Below are positions 1 through 6,342 of a stretch of 32,924 nucleotides of DNA, piece by piece. The position numbers and the translations under genes are program-made. Position 1 is the first letter of the stretch; the number at the start of each line of letters is the position of its first letter. Origin of the DNA: a virus; the IMG/VR virus record IMGVR_UViG_3300045965_000212, positions 1-32,924 of that record; one strand, given 5' to 3'. The notes below the pieces were generated by a model, which worked only from the letters and a program-made list of their open reading frames with translations, ran no database searches and was not told the origin of the DNA.

Positions 1-1
1 G

Positions 2-130
2 TTTGCGGAGGGCACCCCCGCCGAATGGGTCCGGGCTCTCGATCATATCCAGGCCGTCCTGACGGCCTGCAAGCGCGAGGCCGCCGACGCCGACCGGGCC
101 CACCGTGCCCGGCTCGCGGCCGCGCAGTAA
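2..130 (+). CDS. C-terminal fragment of an unknown protein (5' end outside window)
   Basis: An open frame enters at the window edge and ends at the TAA at 128-130. The visible 42 residues are Ala/Arg-rich and look helical (ending in RLAAAQ). No family is recognised. It is followed after 53 nt by the next plus-strand gene, so it is probably the preceding member of the same operon. GC-rich third positions match the neighbours, which supports the frame. Confidence 0.55.
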   Translation, partial: FAEGTPAEWVRALDHIQAVLTACKREAADADRAHRARLAAAQ

Positions 131-183
131 CTGCCCCTGCTGCCGGAGGCCGCCGGGCACGAACCAGTGCTGGAGGATAGGCC

Positions 184-480
184 ATGCCGCGCGGCCGCAA
201 AACGTCCCTGACTCTCACCCTCACGCCGGAAGAGCGCCAGGTACTTACCACCTGGCAGCGGCAACACCTGATCCCGGTAGGGCTGGCCCGACGCGGCCGG
301 GTCATGCTGCTCGTGGAAGGCGGCATGCCGCTCACGCACGTGGCCGCCCGGGTGGGCTTCAGCCGCCGCTGTGTGGCAAAGTGGGTGCGGCGCTTCCTGG
401 CGCATGGGCTGGACGGGCTGAGAGAAAGGCCACGCGGGCGGCGGGGCGACGCAAGGATGGGGCGGGAGGAGGGGGCATGA
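184..480 (+). CDS. Small helix-turn-helix protein resembling the N-terminal domain of IS630-type transposases
   Basis: The protein has 98 residues. Residues about 14-85 carry the homeodomain-like HTH layout typical of IS630-family transposase N-termini: an LTPEER start, an LARRGRVMLL helix, a recognition-helix region (THVAARVGFSRRCVAKWVRRF) and a GLDGLRERPRGR exit. No DDE catalytic domain follows and no terminal inverted repeats are seen, so this is a stand-alone DNA-binding domain, not an IS. A strong GGAGGA ribosome site lies 7 nt before the ATG. It overlaps the next gene by ATGA (477-480). A role as a phage transcriptional regulator is inference; the target is unknown. Confidence 0.75.
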   Translation: MPRGRKTSLTLTLTPEERQVLTTWQRQHLIPVGLARRGRVMLLVEGGMPLTHVAARVGFSRRCVAKWVRRFLAHGLDGLRERPRGRRGDARMGREEGA

Positions 481-707
481 GCGCGCCTCTGCGTCTGCCC
501 TGCACCTGTACGCCGGCGCACCAGCCCTGTGACGCCTGCGTCCGGTGGGCGGAGCGGCGGCGGCCGCTCCGGGGTCGAGCACGCCAGGCGGTGGCGCCGG
601 CAGCCGAGCTCCGGCTGCGCGGCCTGGCGCACCACTATGCGCCGGCGGCGACGACCCCGCTGCTGGTGCCCCTCACGCCGTGGGAGGTGCGATGGATCAG
701 TCTGTAA
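477..707 (+). CDS. Small cysteine-rich protein, possible zinc-binding
   Basis: The protein has 76 residues. The N-terminus shows a C-x-C-x(6)-C-x(2)-C cluster (CTCT then CDAC) followed by an Arg/Ala-rich helical stretch. The start is set by the ATGA overlap with the preceding HTH gene. Its last codons overlap the start of the next gene (ATG at 692) by 16 nt. Family unknown; zinc binding is inferred from the cysteine pattern only. Confidence 0.5.
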   Translation: MSAPLRLPCTCTPAHQPCDACVRWAERRRPLRGRARQAVAPAAELRLRGLAHHYAPAATTPLLVPLTPWEVRWISL

Positions 708-1591
708 GGCTGTGCGTCGTCTGCGAGACACGGCCGCGGCGCAACGCGCACGCCAACACGAAATACTGCACGGCCTGCCAGCAGGCGTTGTTGCACCAGC
801 CGCCCAGTCGCGTCACGCCGGCGCAGGCCGCCGCCATCCAGCGCCTGTGTGGGACGATGACGCGCACGGCCATCGCGCAGCAGCTCGGGCTCAGCCATGC
901 GAAAGTGCAACGCTTTCTCCGTGAGCAGGGACTGCGCTCGAACGCGCGGGATTATCCCCCGGAGGTCGTCGAGGCCGTGGCGCAGGTCTATGAGTCGGCC
1001 CCACCGGGCCAGGGGAAGCGCACGATCGAGCAGCTCTTTCCCGCCGTGGTGGTGCGCTCGATCGTGGAGCGCCGCCAGCACCACCGTCCGGTGTATCAGC
1101 CGCGCCAGGTGCGCTGGCAGGGCGAGCAACTCCTGGACGCGGTGCGGATGGCCGGCCTGGTCAGCCATCATGCCCAGGCGCGGTACTTTGGCCGCCCCAA
1201 TGCCTATGCCGGGTCGATCACGTCTCTGTGGCAGAAGCATTTCCGCTGTCCCCCACGGGATGTGCATGGCCTGCCCTTGCACCTGAGCTGGCTCGTGGCC
1301 ACCCCTGGCGTGCCAGCCGTCCTCGTGAAACACCAGCAGGTGGCCGGTCCTGCCGCCAAGGTCCTGTGGCTCGACCTGGTGGGGTGGCTGCGTGAGGACC
1401 TCGACCCCACGATACGAGACGCCGTCGAGGTCCTGGCGCAGTTCCAACGTTGGTTGTTTCACACATCGTCAAGTGACGATATTCGGCGCATGATTACCGA
1501 GAGGGAGACGACGTATGGCGACGACTGGCACCGTAACGACGAACGGACAGACCCCGGCCCCCCCCGCGCCCGTCGAGGCACCGCTGTTTAA
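692..1591 (+). CDS. Putative DNA-binding protein with N-terminal zinc ribbon and helix-turn-helix
   Basis: The protein has 299 residues from the ATG at 692; the open frame extends upstream but overlaps the previous gene. Residues about 8-30 hold two CxxC pairs (CVVC, CTAC), a likely zinc ribbon. Residues about 43-75 look like a helix-turn-helix (MTRTAIAQQLGLSHAKVQRFL followed by REQGL). A second helical segment around residues 145-185 (VRMAGLVSHHAQARYFGRPN) resembles another HTH-like module. No nuclease or ATPase motif is seen. It is probably a regulator or replication-accessory DNA-binding protein of the left operon. The C-terminus overlaps the next gene by 77 nt. Confidence 0.65.
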   Translation: MDQSVRLCVVCETRPRRNAHANTKYCTACQQALLHQPPSRVTPAQAAAIQRLCGTMTRTAIAQQLGLSHAKVQRFLREQGLRSNARDYPPEVVEAVAQVYESAPPGQGKRTIEQLFPAVVVRSIVERRQHHRPVYQPRQVRWQGEQLLDAVRMAGLVSHHAQARYFGRPNAYAGSITSLWQKHFRCPPRDVHGLPLHLSWLVATPGVPAVLVKHQQVAGPAAKVLWLDLVGWLREDLDPTIRDAVEVLAQFQRWLFHTSSSDDIRRMITERETTYGDDWHRNDERTDPGPPRARRGTAV

Positions 1592-1763
1592 CGCGCGCTC
1601 GGTGGTGCAGGTCCTGGAGCGGTTGATGACGGAAGTGACGAAGGAGGAGTGTACGCCATCCACAGTCAACGCGGCCTGCAACGCGGCCGCAAGGATCACG
1701 GATCTGCTCAGGGTCCATCTGGAGGCAGAGCGGCTGCAGATCGCCAGGAGACGGCAGCCATGA
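1515..1763 (+). CDS. Small helical protein of unknown function
   Basis: The protein has 82 residues: a Pro/Thr-rich N-terminal 25 residues, then a helical region (VVQVLERLMTEVTKEE, then NAACNAAARITDLLRVHLEAERL) that could form a coiled coil. A GAGAGGGAG ribosome site precedes the ATG. It begins inside the end of the preceding gene and overlaps the nuclease gene by ATGA at 1760. The same general layout is seen in small phage proteins near packaging or replication genes, but no family is assigned. Confidence 0.6.
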   Translation: MATTGTVTTNGQTPAPPAPVEAPLFNARSVVQVLERLMTEVTKEECTPSTVNAACNAAARITDLLRVHLEAERLQIARRRQP

Positions 1764-2185
1764 GCGTCCTCCACTTCTTGCCCGCCCTCGACGCCCCACC
1801 CCTGTGCGATGCCGAGGGGCCCTTCTACGCCAGCCTGGAGGCCAGTCGCGTCACGTGCCACAAATGCTTACGGCAGATGGCGCCGCAGGTGAGCGAGAAA
1901 GCGCTCCAGCTTGCCATCCGACGTCTGGCGGTGCGGGACAACTGGCTCGTACACTGCACCACCGATAGCCGCCGATCGCCGCCAGGGTATCCCGATCTGA
2001 CGTTACTCAAGCCCACGGGGGGCCTCATGCTGGTCCTGGAACTGAAAACCGACACCGGGATCGTCACCCTGGAGCAGGCGCGCTGGCTGGATGCCCTGGG
2101 GAGAGTCACCCGCGTCCACGCGCAAGTGGTGCGCCCGGGGGACCTGGCGGTGGTGCACGCGCTGCTCGCCGGGCACGCACCATGA
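1760..2185 (+). CDS. VRR-NUC domain nuclease
   Basis: The protein has 141 residues. The PD-(D/E)XK-type VRR-NUC core is visible: GYPDL (Asp about 79), LVLELK (Glu about 94, Lys about 96) and a downstream Gln in LEQARWLDAL. This family comprises small phage and bacterial DNA nucleases, often encoded with replication genes, some acting as Holliday-junction resolvases. Length is typical of stand-alone phage VRR-NUC proteins. An extra CxxC (CHKC, residues 33-36) lies N-terminal to the core. It is coupled to both neighbours by ATGA overlaps. This is the only clear enzyme of the left operon and suggests a DNA metabolism role for the block. Confidence 0.85.
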   Translation: MSVLHFLPALDAPPLCDAEGPFYASLEASRVTCHKCLRQMAPQVSEKALQLAIRRLAVRDNWLVHCTTDSRRSPPGYPDLTLLKPTGGLMLVLELKTDTGIVTLEQARWLDALGRVTRVHAQVVRPGDLAVVHALLAGHAP

Positions 2186-2409
2186 CCCCGCCGCTCAGTC
2201 CTGAAGGCTACGCGGCCACGGGCGGGACCGCCTGCCCGGCCTGCGGGGGCAGGGACCTGGCCCACGGGCGTTTCGACTGGACACACGCCGATACCGTCAC
2301 ACGGCGCTGGGCCTGCGAGCACTGCGCCGCCAGATGGACGGCGGTGTATGAACTGACCGGGTATGAAGGCCTGGAGACGCTCCCCGCCGGGCCTATGCCT
2401 GAGCCCTGA
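2182..2409 (+). CDS. Small zinc-ribbon protein (paralogue of the 6157-6342 gene)
   Basis: The protein has 75 residues with two CxxC knuckles, CPACG at about 18-22 and CEHC at about 43-46, separated by a beta-rich stretch: a classic zinc ribbon. The spacing and flanking residues (CPxCGxxDLA, then WxCExCAAxWxxVYxx) match the protein encoded at 6157-6342, so the two are paralogues. Start fixed by the ATGA overlap with the nuclease. Function unknown. Confidence 0.7.
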   Translation: MTPPLSPEGYAATGGTACPACGGRDLAHGRFDWTHADTVTRRWACEHCAARWTAVYELTGYEGLETLPAGPMPEP

Positions 2410-2426
2410 CGGGGAGGCGCGAGAGT

Positions 2427-2477
2427 CCTCTCCAGTGTCGGAGAGGGTGCTAGGATACGCCAGGCACGACCCTGGCG
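2427..2477 (+). promoter_or_regulatory. Two tandem perfect hairpins in the intergenic gap 2410-2548
   Basis: Hairpin 1 pairs CCTCTCC (2427-2433) with GGAGAGG (2440-2446) over a 6-nt loop. Hairpin 2 pairs CGCCAGG (2458-2464) with CCTGGCG (2471-2477) over a 6-nt loop. No T-tract follows, so this is not a canonical intrinsic terminator. This is the only sizeable gap in the left operon; it may mark an internal RNA processing or regulatory point. A good ribosome site (AGGAAAAGGGGG) follows before the next gene. Confidence 0.4.
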
Positions 2478-2548
2478 CAAGGTTACGGGCAGGGTCGGGA
2501 GAGAACATCGATTCCAGGCGAGAGGTTAACAGGAAAAGGGGGTATCTC

Positions 2549-2884
2549 ATGCATACGCTCCCGCTCGAGTGGTCGAGAGGTAGTTGGACCTACACGCAGG
2601 TCAGTCGCGAGGGCGATGTGGCTCTCTACCGCCAGACACATCGCGAGGGCTCTGCGGTACGGTTCGAGGTCATTATCGTGCAGCACGCGAAGGAACGCCT
2701 TGCCCCTGGGGGCAAAGTCGTGGAAGCGGGGGAGTATTATCCCAGTTCATCGCAGTGGGGCAAGGGCGGATGGACGTGCTATACGCTGGAGGAAGCGCAC
2801 GCGCTCACGCGGGATCTGGCATGCGCGTGTCAGCCATCTGCGGGCGACTGGAGTGCCGAAGCCGAGCTGGAGGACACCCCATGA
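2549..2884 (+). CDS. Hypothetical phage protein
   Basis: The protein has 111 residues from the ATG at 2549, which follows an AGGAAAAGGGGG purine-rich ribosome site after the only sizeable gap of the left operon. The sequence has a mixed alpha/beta look: a beta-rich first half (EGDVALYRQ, RFEVIIVQ), a conserved-looking WGKGGWTCYTLEEA segment and a C-terminal helix. It resembles small uncharacterised phage proteins, but no named family is claimed. It ends in the recurring acidic EDTP tail whose codons serve as the ribosome site of the next gene. Confidence 0.6.
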   Translation: MHTLPLEWSRGSWTYTQVSREGDVALYRQTHREGSAVRFEVIIVQHAKERLAPGGKVVEAGEYYPSSSQWGKGGWTCYTLEEAHALTRDLACACQPSAGDWSAEAELEDTP

Positions 2885-3135
2885 CCCCTGAGTACACCAT
2901 TACCTACTGGGCGCCCGATGAGACGATGGGCGACACGCCGCCGCTGGCCTGCGAGCAATTTCGCGGCTGGGCGCTGCGCCAGTTGCACGCCGCCTTTCCG
3001 GGCTACTATGTGCGCGTCCTGGCCGAGCCCGGCCTACGCCAGGCGTCGACCAATGACGACCGACGCGAGGGCGAGATTGCCGACTTCTGCGCCCGCCTCT
3101 GGGATCGCTGTCCCTGGGATTGGAGGAACGTATGA
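2881..3135 (+). CDS. Hypothetical protein
   Basis: The protein has 84 residues. The start is set by the ATGA overlap at 2881-2884. It is Trp/Tyr-rich and acidic (WAPDE, FPGYYVRVL, LWDRCPWDW). No recognised motif. Tight coupling to both neighbours and matching codon use support expression; function is unknown. Confidence 0.55.
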   Translation: MTPEYTITYWAPDETMGDTPPLACEQFRGWALRQLHAAFPGYYVRVLAEPGLRQASTNDDRREGEIADFCARLWDRCPWDWRNV

Positions 3136-3305
3136 GCATACAGGCCCTGATTGACAGTCTCGTTACGGAGTGGCACGCTGAGGACCTGCGTCCCCTGATT
3201 ACCCGCTGCGTGCTGCGCGCCTATGCCCTGGGCGTGGAGGACGGCGAGAAAGACATGGCGGCACAGGAACACGGCGACACGGCGCGAGAGGAGGACACGC
3301 GATGA
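3132..3305 (+). CDS. Small helical protein (paralogue of the 5635-5796 gene)
   Basis: The protein has 57 residues from the ATGA overlap at 3132. It shares the pattern L-x-DSL-x(9)-L-x(3)-I-x-RCVL-x-AY-x-xG-x-E-x-G with the product at 5635-5796. It is amphipathic helical, with an acidic hydrophilic C-terminus ending EEDTR whose codons form the ribosome site of the next gene. Function unknown. Confidence 0.55.
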   Translation: MSIQALIDSLVTEWHAEDLRPLITRCVLRAYALGVEDGEKDMAAQEHGDTAREEDTR

Positions 3306-3463
3306 GCAGATACTGCGGAGCCTGCCAGCAAGCGGTGCACTGGGCCTGCGAGGGGCGGGGGTGCGCCTGCCCCTGCGATCCCGACGCCGCCTTTGAGGCC
3401 GCGAGCGCGGCGCTGGACGACGCGGACGTCCCGCCGCTGGACGAGGAGGAAACACCGCCATGA
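3302..3463 (+). CDS. Cysteine-rich microprotein, probable zinc-binding
   Basis: The protein has 53 residues with CGAC, then C-x(3)-G-x-CACPC in the first 25 residues: seven cysteines and a histidine. The C-terminal half is acidic (DDADVPPLDEEETPP). Start and stop both overlap neighbours by ATGA. Zinc binding is inferred. Function unknown. Confidence 0.5.
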   Translation: MSRYCGACQQAVHWACEGRGCACPCDPDAAFEAASAALDDADVPPLDEEETPP

Positions 3464-3708
3464 GCACCACCTGCACCATCTGCAACGCCCTCTGCGCCGG
3501 CCATGCCGACAGCAGCAACCCGCTGTGCGAGGATTGTCGCCGGCTGTCGTTCAGCGGCAACCCCCATGACCGCTGGCCGGATGACGATCCCCCAGCGCTC
3601 ACGCTCACGCCGCGCCAACTCCAGCAACTCGCGCGCCTGGTGGCCGCGGGGGGGGCTGGCGGCGCAAGGAGACCGACTGATGCGCCGTCTCGCCAATGGC
3701 ACGTATGA
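3460..3708 (+). CDS. Small zinc-finger-like protein
   Basis: The protein has 82 residues. The N-terminus has CTICNALC and, 14 residues later, CEDC, a probable zinc site; a helical LTPRQLQQLARLV segment follows. The start is fixed by the ATGA overlap at 3460. It overlaps the next gene by 29 nt, more than other junctions here, so the C-terminal extent may include low-complexity read-through. Function unknown. Confidence 0.5.
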   Translation: MSTTCTICNALCAGHADSSNPLCEDCRRLSFSGNPHDRWPDDDPPALTLTPRQLQQLARLVAAGGAGGARRPTDAPSRQWHV

Positions 3709-3901
3709 TTTCCGCTGCCCAACCTGCGGGGCCGAGGGTGAGTTGTCCATGCCCGAGGATATGCGCGAGCCGTTTGGCTGCCCGGAGGGCTGTGGTACCA
3801 CCTATGTGCAGTACCGGGCGCACACGCATCTGCATCTGCGCTGTGTCGCCTGGCCGGTCCTGCCCGCCAGGCGCTGGCAACCCCACGAGGAGACCCCCTG
3901 A
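3680..3901 (+). CDS. Small zinc-ribbon protein
   Basis: The protein has 73 residues from the ATG at 3680, 5 nt after an AAGGAGA ribosome site. It has CPTCG at about 13-17 and C-x(3)-C at about 34-38, plus a His-rich stretch (HTHLHLRC). It is a zinc-ribbon-like fold by pattern. The stop overlaps the next start as TGATG. It ends in the HEETP tail duplicated in the next gene. Function unknown. Confidence 0.55.
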   Translation: MRRLANGTYDFRCPTCGAEGELSMPEDMREPFGCPEGCGTTYVQYRAHTHLHLRCVAWPVLPARRWQPHEETP

Positions 3902-4074
3902 TGCCTGGCGACCACCTGACGACCCACTGCGACTGGTGCGGCAGCCCCACGCCCGCCGCCTGGCTCGACCCCTGCGCCCCCCCCAGCGACGCCGAGGTGT
4001 CCACGTGGTGGCTCTGCCCCGTGTGTGTGCAGGCCGGCGCCTGGCGGGATGCCCACGAGGAGACCCCCTGATGC
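3882..4074 (+). repeat. 23-bp direct repeat at two gene junctions
   Basis: Positions 3882-3904 and 4052-4074 are identical over 23 bp. Each copy encodes the last residues of one gene (HEETP), contains the GAGGAG ribosome site, and includes the stop/start overlap TGATG of the next gene. The gene between the copies (3901-4071) could have been gained or could be lost by recombination between them. Confidence 0.7.
3901..4071 (+). CDS. Cysteine-rich microprotein, zinc-ribbon-like
   Basis: The protein has 56 residues with CDWCG near residue 10 and CPVC near residue 40, the spacing of a small zinc ribbon. It is bounded on both sides by copies of the 23-bp junction repeat, so it behaves like a movable cassette. 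The ATG overlaps the previous stop (TGATG). Function unknown. Confidence 0.5.
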   Translation: MPGDHLTTHCDWCGSPTPAAWLDPCAPPSDAEVSTWWLCPVCVQAGAWRDAHEETP

Positions 4075-4211
4075 TCGACACCATCGTGTTCTGGGTCGCA
4101 TGCGCCACCGTCGTCTACGCCCTCGCCATGGGCAGCCGTAACTGCTACCGTGCCTGGAAGATCTGGCGCACCCTGCGCCACGAGAGGAGCCAGAGATGCC
4201 CACCATCCTAA
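4071..4211 (+). CDS. Single-span membrane microprotein
   Basis: The protein has 46 residues. Residues about 2-20 form a hydrophobic span (TIVFWVACATVVYALAMG) followed by an Arg/Lys/Trp-rich cytoplasmic-type tail, so the orientation is probably N-out, C-in. Start by TGATG overlap. It overlaps the start of the beta-helix gene by 16 nt. Possibly a small inner-membrane partner of the exported neighbour; this is inference. Confidence 0.45.
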   Translation: MLDTIVFWVACATVVYALAMGSRNCYRAWKIWRTLRHERSQRCPPS

Positions 4212-5638
4212 TCGTGCTGCTCCACGCACTGCTCTTCCTCGTGCTGGCCTGGGTGCCAGCGTGGGCTCAGACCACCTATCACACCCGTCAGCAGGCCCAG
4301 ACCCGGCAGGGGCGGACCCTCCCCGCCGGCAGCGATAGCTACACGTGCCAGCAGGCCACGTCGCCACAGACACCCAAAGGCAGCGTGAATGGCGGCATCA
4401 GTTGCCTGGCCGGAGGCGATACCCTGCTGATTGGCCCGGGCACCTACAACGAGATCGTCGTGACCTACTATAGCCAGGCCACCTGTCTCAGTGGCGACGC
4501 CGCCGTGCAGCAGCCCTGCGCCGTGATCCCGAACGGCCTGGACCCGGACCGCCCGACGCGCCTGCTCGGCACAGGCCAGGCGGTCATCTCCCCCAGGGGC
4601 AAAGCCAGCCCGGGAGGCGGCGGCATCCTCACGGCCTATGACCAGTCGCGCGCGCTGCACATCGAAGGCCTGCGCTTTGTGGCGGATAACACCCCGGGCT
4701 CCGCCGTCGGCGTGCACCTCGGCCACAGCCAGTACGTCACTGTGACGCGCAGCGAGATCGCCGGCAACAGCCTCCAGAGTACGGGCGCGCTGCTGGCGTC
4801 CTCCGGGCAGAGCCGCTACCACACGCTCACGCACAACGAGGTGCATCATGCCGGCCAGCAGTGCAACCCGCGCACGCAAACCTCGCCCCCCTGCCCCCAC
4901 GGGCTCTACATCCAGGGGCAAGATCACCTCATTGCCGATAACTATGTGCACCACAATACCGGCTATGGGGTGCAGGTCAGCGGGGAATCGGGTGGCCTGG
5001 CCCGCGTGGTCGTGACGCGCAATAGAGTGGCGTACAACCAGGGCGTCGGCATCCGCGTGCAGGGCAGCGACCATCAGGCCACCGCCAATCTGCTCGTCGC
5101 CAACGGCCTGGGGATGACCATCACGGGCACCGCCCTGATTGCGCATAACACGTTTGACGGCGTGCATCCTGAGACCGCCTACGACGATCCCTTTGGCCTC
5201 TGGGTCGATGGCACCGGCAGCACCATCGTCAACAACCTGTTCACGCGCCAGCAGTCGGCCTGGCTCCTTATGCAACGGCGAGACGGCTCGACCTTCGTCC
5301 CGGTCGATCCGGCCTGGGCACACCACAACGGCGCCGACGTGAGCGGCAACGTCGGCGCCACCATCGTCCACCCCCTGGACACCTGGTATCGTGACGCCGC
5401 CAGTGGGGATTACACGCTGCCCAGTACGTCACCTGCCATCGCCGCCGGGGTGACGGGAACCGGGGTGGACGTGGATCTGGTGCACCATGCCTACCAGACT
5501 CCGGATCTGGGGAGCTATGCCGCCAGCCCCCAGGTTCCGCCCACGCCCACACCGCCCGGGGCCATGGTGTGCCGTGGGGAATTAGGGGCGAAGGGGATGA
5601 TCGAACTGCTTTGTAGCCCGCAGGAGGGCCGCCGATGA
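4196..5638 (+). CDS. Secreted right-handed parallel beta-helix protein (NosD / pectin-lyase-like fold)
   Basis: The protein has 480 residues. It starts with a signal peptide: a long hydrophobic core (ILIVLLHALLFLVLAWV) and a likely signal-peptidase site after AWA at about residue 24. The mature part reads as parallel beta-helix coils with many Asn-x-Val/Ile turns (ADNYVHHNTGYGVQVSG, VTRNRVAYNQGVGIRVQG, IVNNLFTRQQ). The opening segment, a GDTLLIGPGTYNE motif, and the DxGSYAAS-type end are typical of DUF1565/NosD-like beta-helix proteins. A GAGGAG ribosome site precedes the ATG. It is by far the largest gene of the left operon. It could be a secreted polysaccharide-active enzyme or a surface protein; no catalytic residues are assigned. 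It lies far from the tail-fibre region and on the other strand, so it is not an obvious virion tailspike. Confidence 0.75.
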   Translation: MPTILIVLLHALLFLVLAWVPAWAQTTYHTRQQAQTRQGRTLPAGSDSYTCQQATSPQTPKGSVNGGISCLAGGDTLLIGPGTYNEIVVTYYSQATCLSGDAAVQQPCAVIPNGLDPDRPTRLLGTGQAVISPRGKASPGGGGILTAYDQSRALHIEGLRFVADNTPGSAVGVHLGHSQYVTVTRSEIAGNSLQSTGALLASSGQSRYHTLTHNEVHHAGQQCNPRTQTSPPCPHGLYIQGQDHLIADNYVHHNTGYGVQVSGESGGLARVVVTRNRVAYNQGVGIRVQGSDHQATANLLVANGLGMTITGTALIAHNTFDGVHPETAYDDPFGLWVDGTGSTIVNNLFTRQQSAWLLMQRRDGSTFVPVDPAWAHHNGADVSGNVGATIVHPLDTWYRDAASGDYTLPSTSPAIAAGVTGTGVDVDLVHHAYQTPDLGSYAASPQVPPTPTPPGAMVCRGELGAKGMIELLCSPQEGRR

Positions 5639-5796
5639 CCCTGGAAGACCTGATGGACTCTCTTGAGGACGCGCGCACGGACGAGACCCTGACGCGCAAG
5701 CACATCGAGCGCTGTGTCCTCCTGGCGTACGAGATGGGCATGGAGGCGGGACGCCTGGAGATGGCCCGTCCGCTGGCGCAGGAGGAAGGCCGATGA
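5635..5796 (+). CDS. Small helical protein (paralogue of the 3132-3305 gene)
   Basis: The protein has 53 residues. It shares the LxDSL...ITRKHIERCVLLAYEMGMEAG-like layout with the product at 3132-3305. The ATG overlaps the beta-helix stop (ATGA at 5635). It ends EEGR, with GGAGGAAGG in those codons acting as the ribosome site of the next gene. Function unknown. Confidence 0.55.
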   Translation: MTLEDLMDSLEDARTDETLTRKHIERCVLLAYEMGMEAGRLEMARPLAQEEGR

Positions 5797-5957
5797 GTTG
5801 GATGGGAGCCTGGTGCTTGTGGAGTATCGCGTATGCCGAACTCGAATGGACCTCTCTTCATAAGTCGCGTGGACGGCGTGGCTGGAAAGCGCATTTGGAG
5901 GCGTATGCTCGCGCACGCGGCCTCGAGATCTGCGAACCGCAGGAGGTGCAGCGATGA
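5793..5957 (+). CDS. Hypothetical microprotein
   Basis: The protein has 54 residues, from ATGA at 5793 to ATGA at 5954. The N-terminal half is Trp-rich (WMGAWCLWSIAYAELEW), the rest is basic helical (KSRGRRGWKAHLEAYARARG). It may associate with membrane or nucleic acid. No family is recognised. Confidence 0.45.
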   Translation: MSWMGAWCLWSIAYAELEWTSLHKSRGRRGWKAHLEAYARARGLEICEPQEVQR

Positions 5958-6160
5958 CCGAAGCGCAGGCCCAGAAGCTCCTGCGGTGGTTGGATCGGAC
6001 GCACCACTTGGAACGCCTCAGCGATAGCGCGCTGGGCGATCTGCTGACCGCAACGCTCTGGGCCTCGCTCCGTCTGGGGACGCCGGACAGCGATGCGTTG
6101 GCGGAAGCGATCGCGCGCCTCAAGGGAGAACGCCCCTCTGAGAGGGAGGACACGCCATGA
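5954..6160 (+). CDS. Hypothetical small helical protein
   Basis: The protein has 68 residues, all predicted helical (EAQAQKLLRWLDRTHHLERL, then LGDLLTATLWASLRLG). An AGGAGGTG ribosome site is placed 4 nt before the ATG. It ends in the EREDTP tail common in this operon. Function unknown. Confidence 0.55.
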   Translation: MTEAQAQKLLRWLDRTHHLERLSDSALGDLLTATLWASLRLGTPDSDALAEAIARLKGERPSEREDTP

Positions 6161-6342
6161 CCGACACCACCTGTCCCGTCTGCGGCGCCCATGACCTGGC
6201 CAGTCGTCCGCCCGGACTCACGGCAGATGGCGAGATCCACCGCGACATGACGTGCGAAGATTGTGCTGCCACCTGGATCCTGGTCTACCGCTTTGCGGAG
6301 ATCCGTTTCATCGAGAGCGCCCCACCCCAGGCCCCCGCCTGA
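6157..6342 (+). CDS. Small zinc-ribbon protein (paralogue of the 2182-2409 gene)
   Basis: The protein has 61 residues with CPVCGAHDLA and CEDCAATWILVY, closely paralleling the two zinc knuckles of the 2182-2409 product. Start by ATGA overlap; stop overlaps the next start as TGATG at 6340-6344. Function unknown. Confidence 0.65.
   Translation: MTDTTCPVCGAHDLASRPPGLTADGEIHRDMTCEDCAATWILVYRFAEIRFIESAPPQAPA

Noticed and set aside
184-480. Insertion sequence of the IS630 family
   Set aside because: Only the HTH domain is present; no DDE domain, terminal inverted repeats or TA target duplication was seen.
635-1462. 275-codon minus-strand frame
   Set aside because: It is antisense to the zinc/HTH gene, has no ribosome site and a shadow-like composition.
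3006-4373. 455-codon minus-strand open frame
   Set aside because: It runs antisense to seven coupled plus-strand genes, is low-complexity Arg/Ser/Pro-rich and has no ribosome site; it is a GC-bias shadow.
4208-5371. 387-codon minus-strand frame opposite the beta-helix gene
   Set aside because: The plus-strand protein has a signal peptide and clear beta-helix coils; the antisense frame shows no motif and mirrors codon bias.
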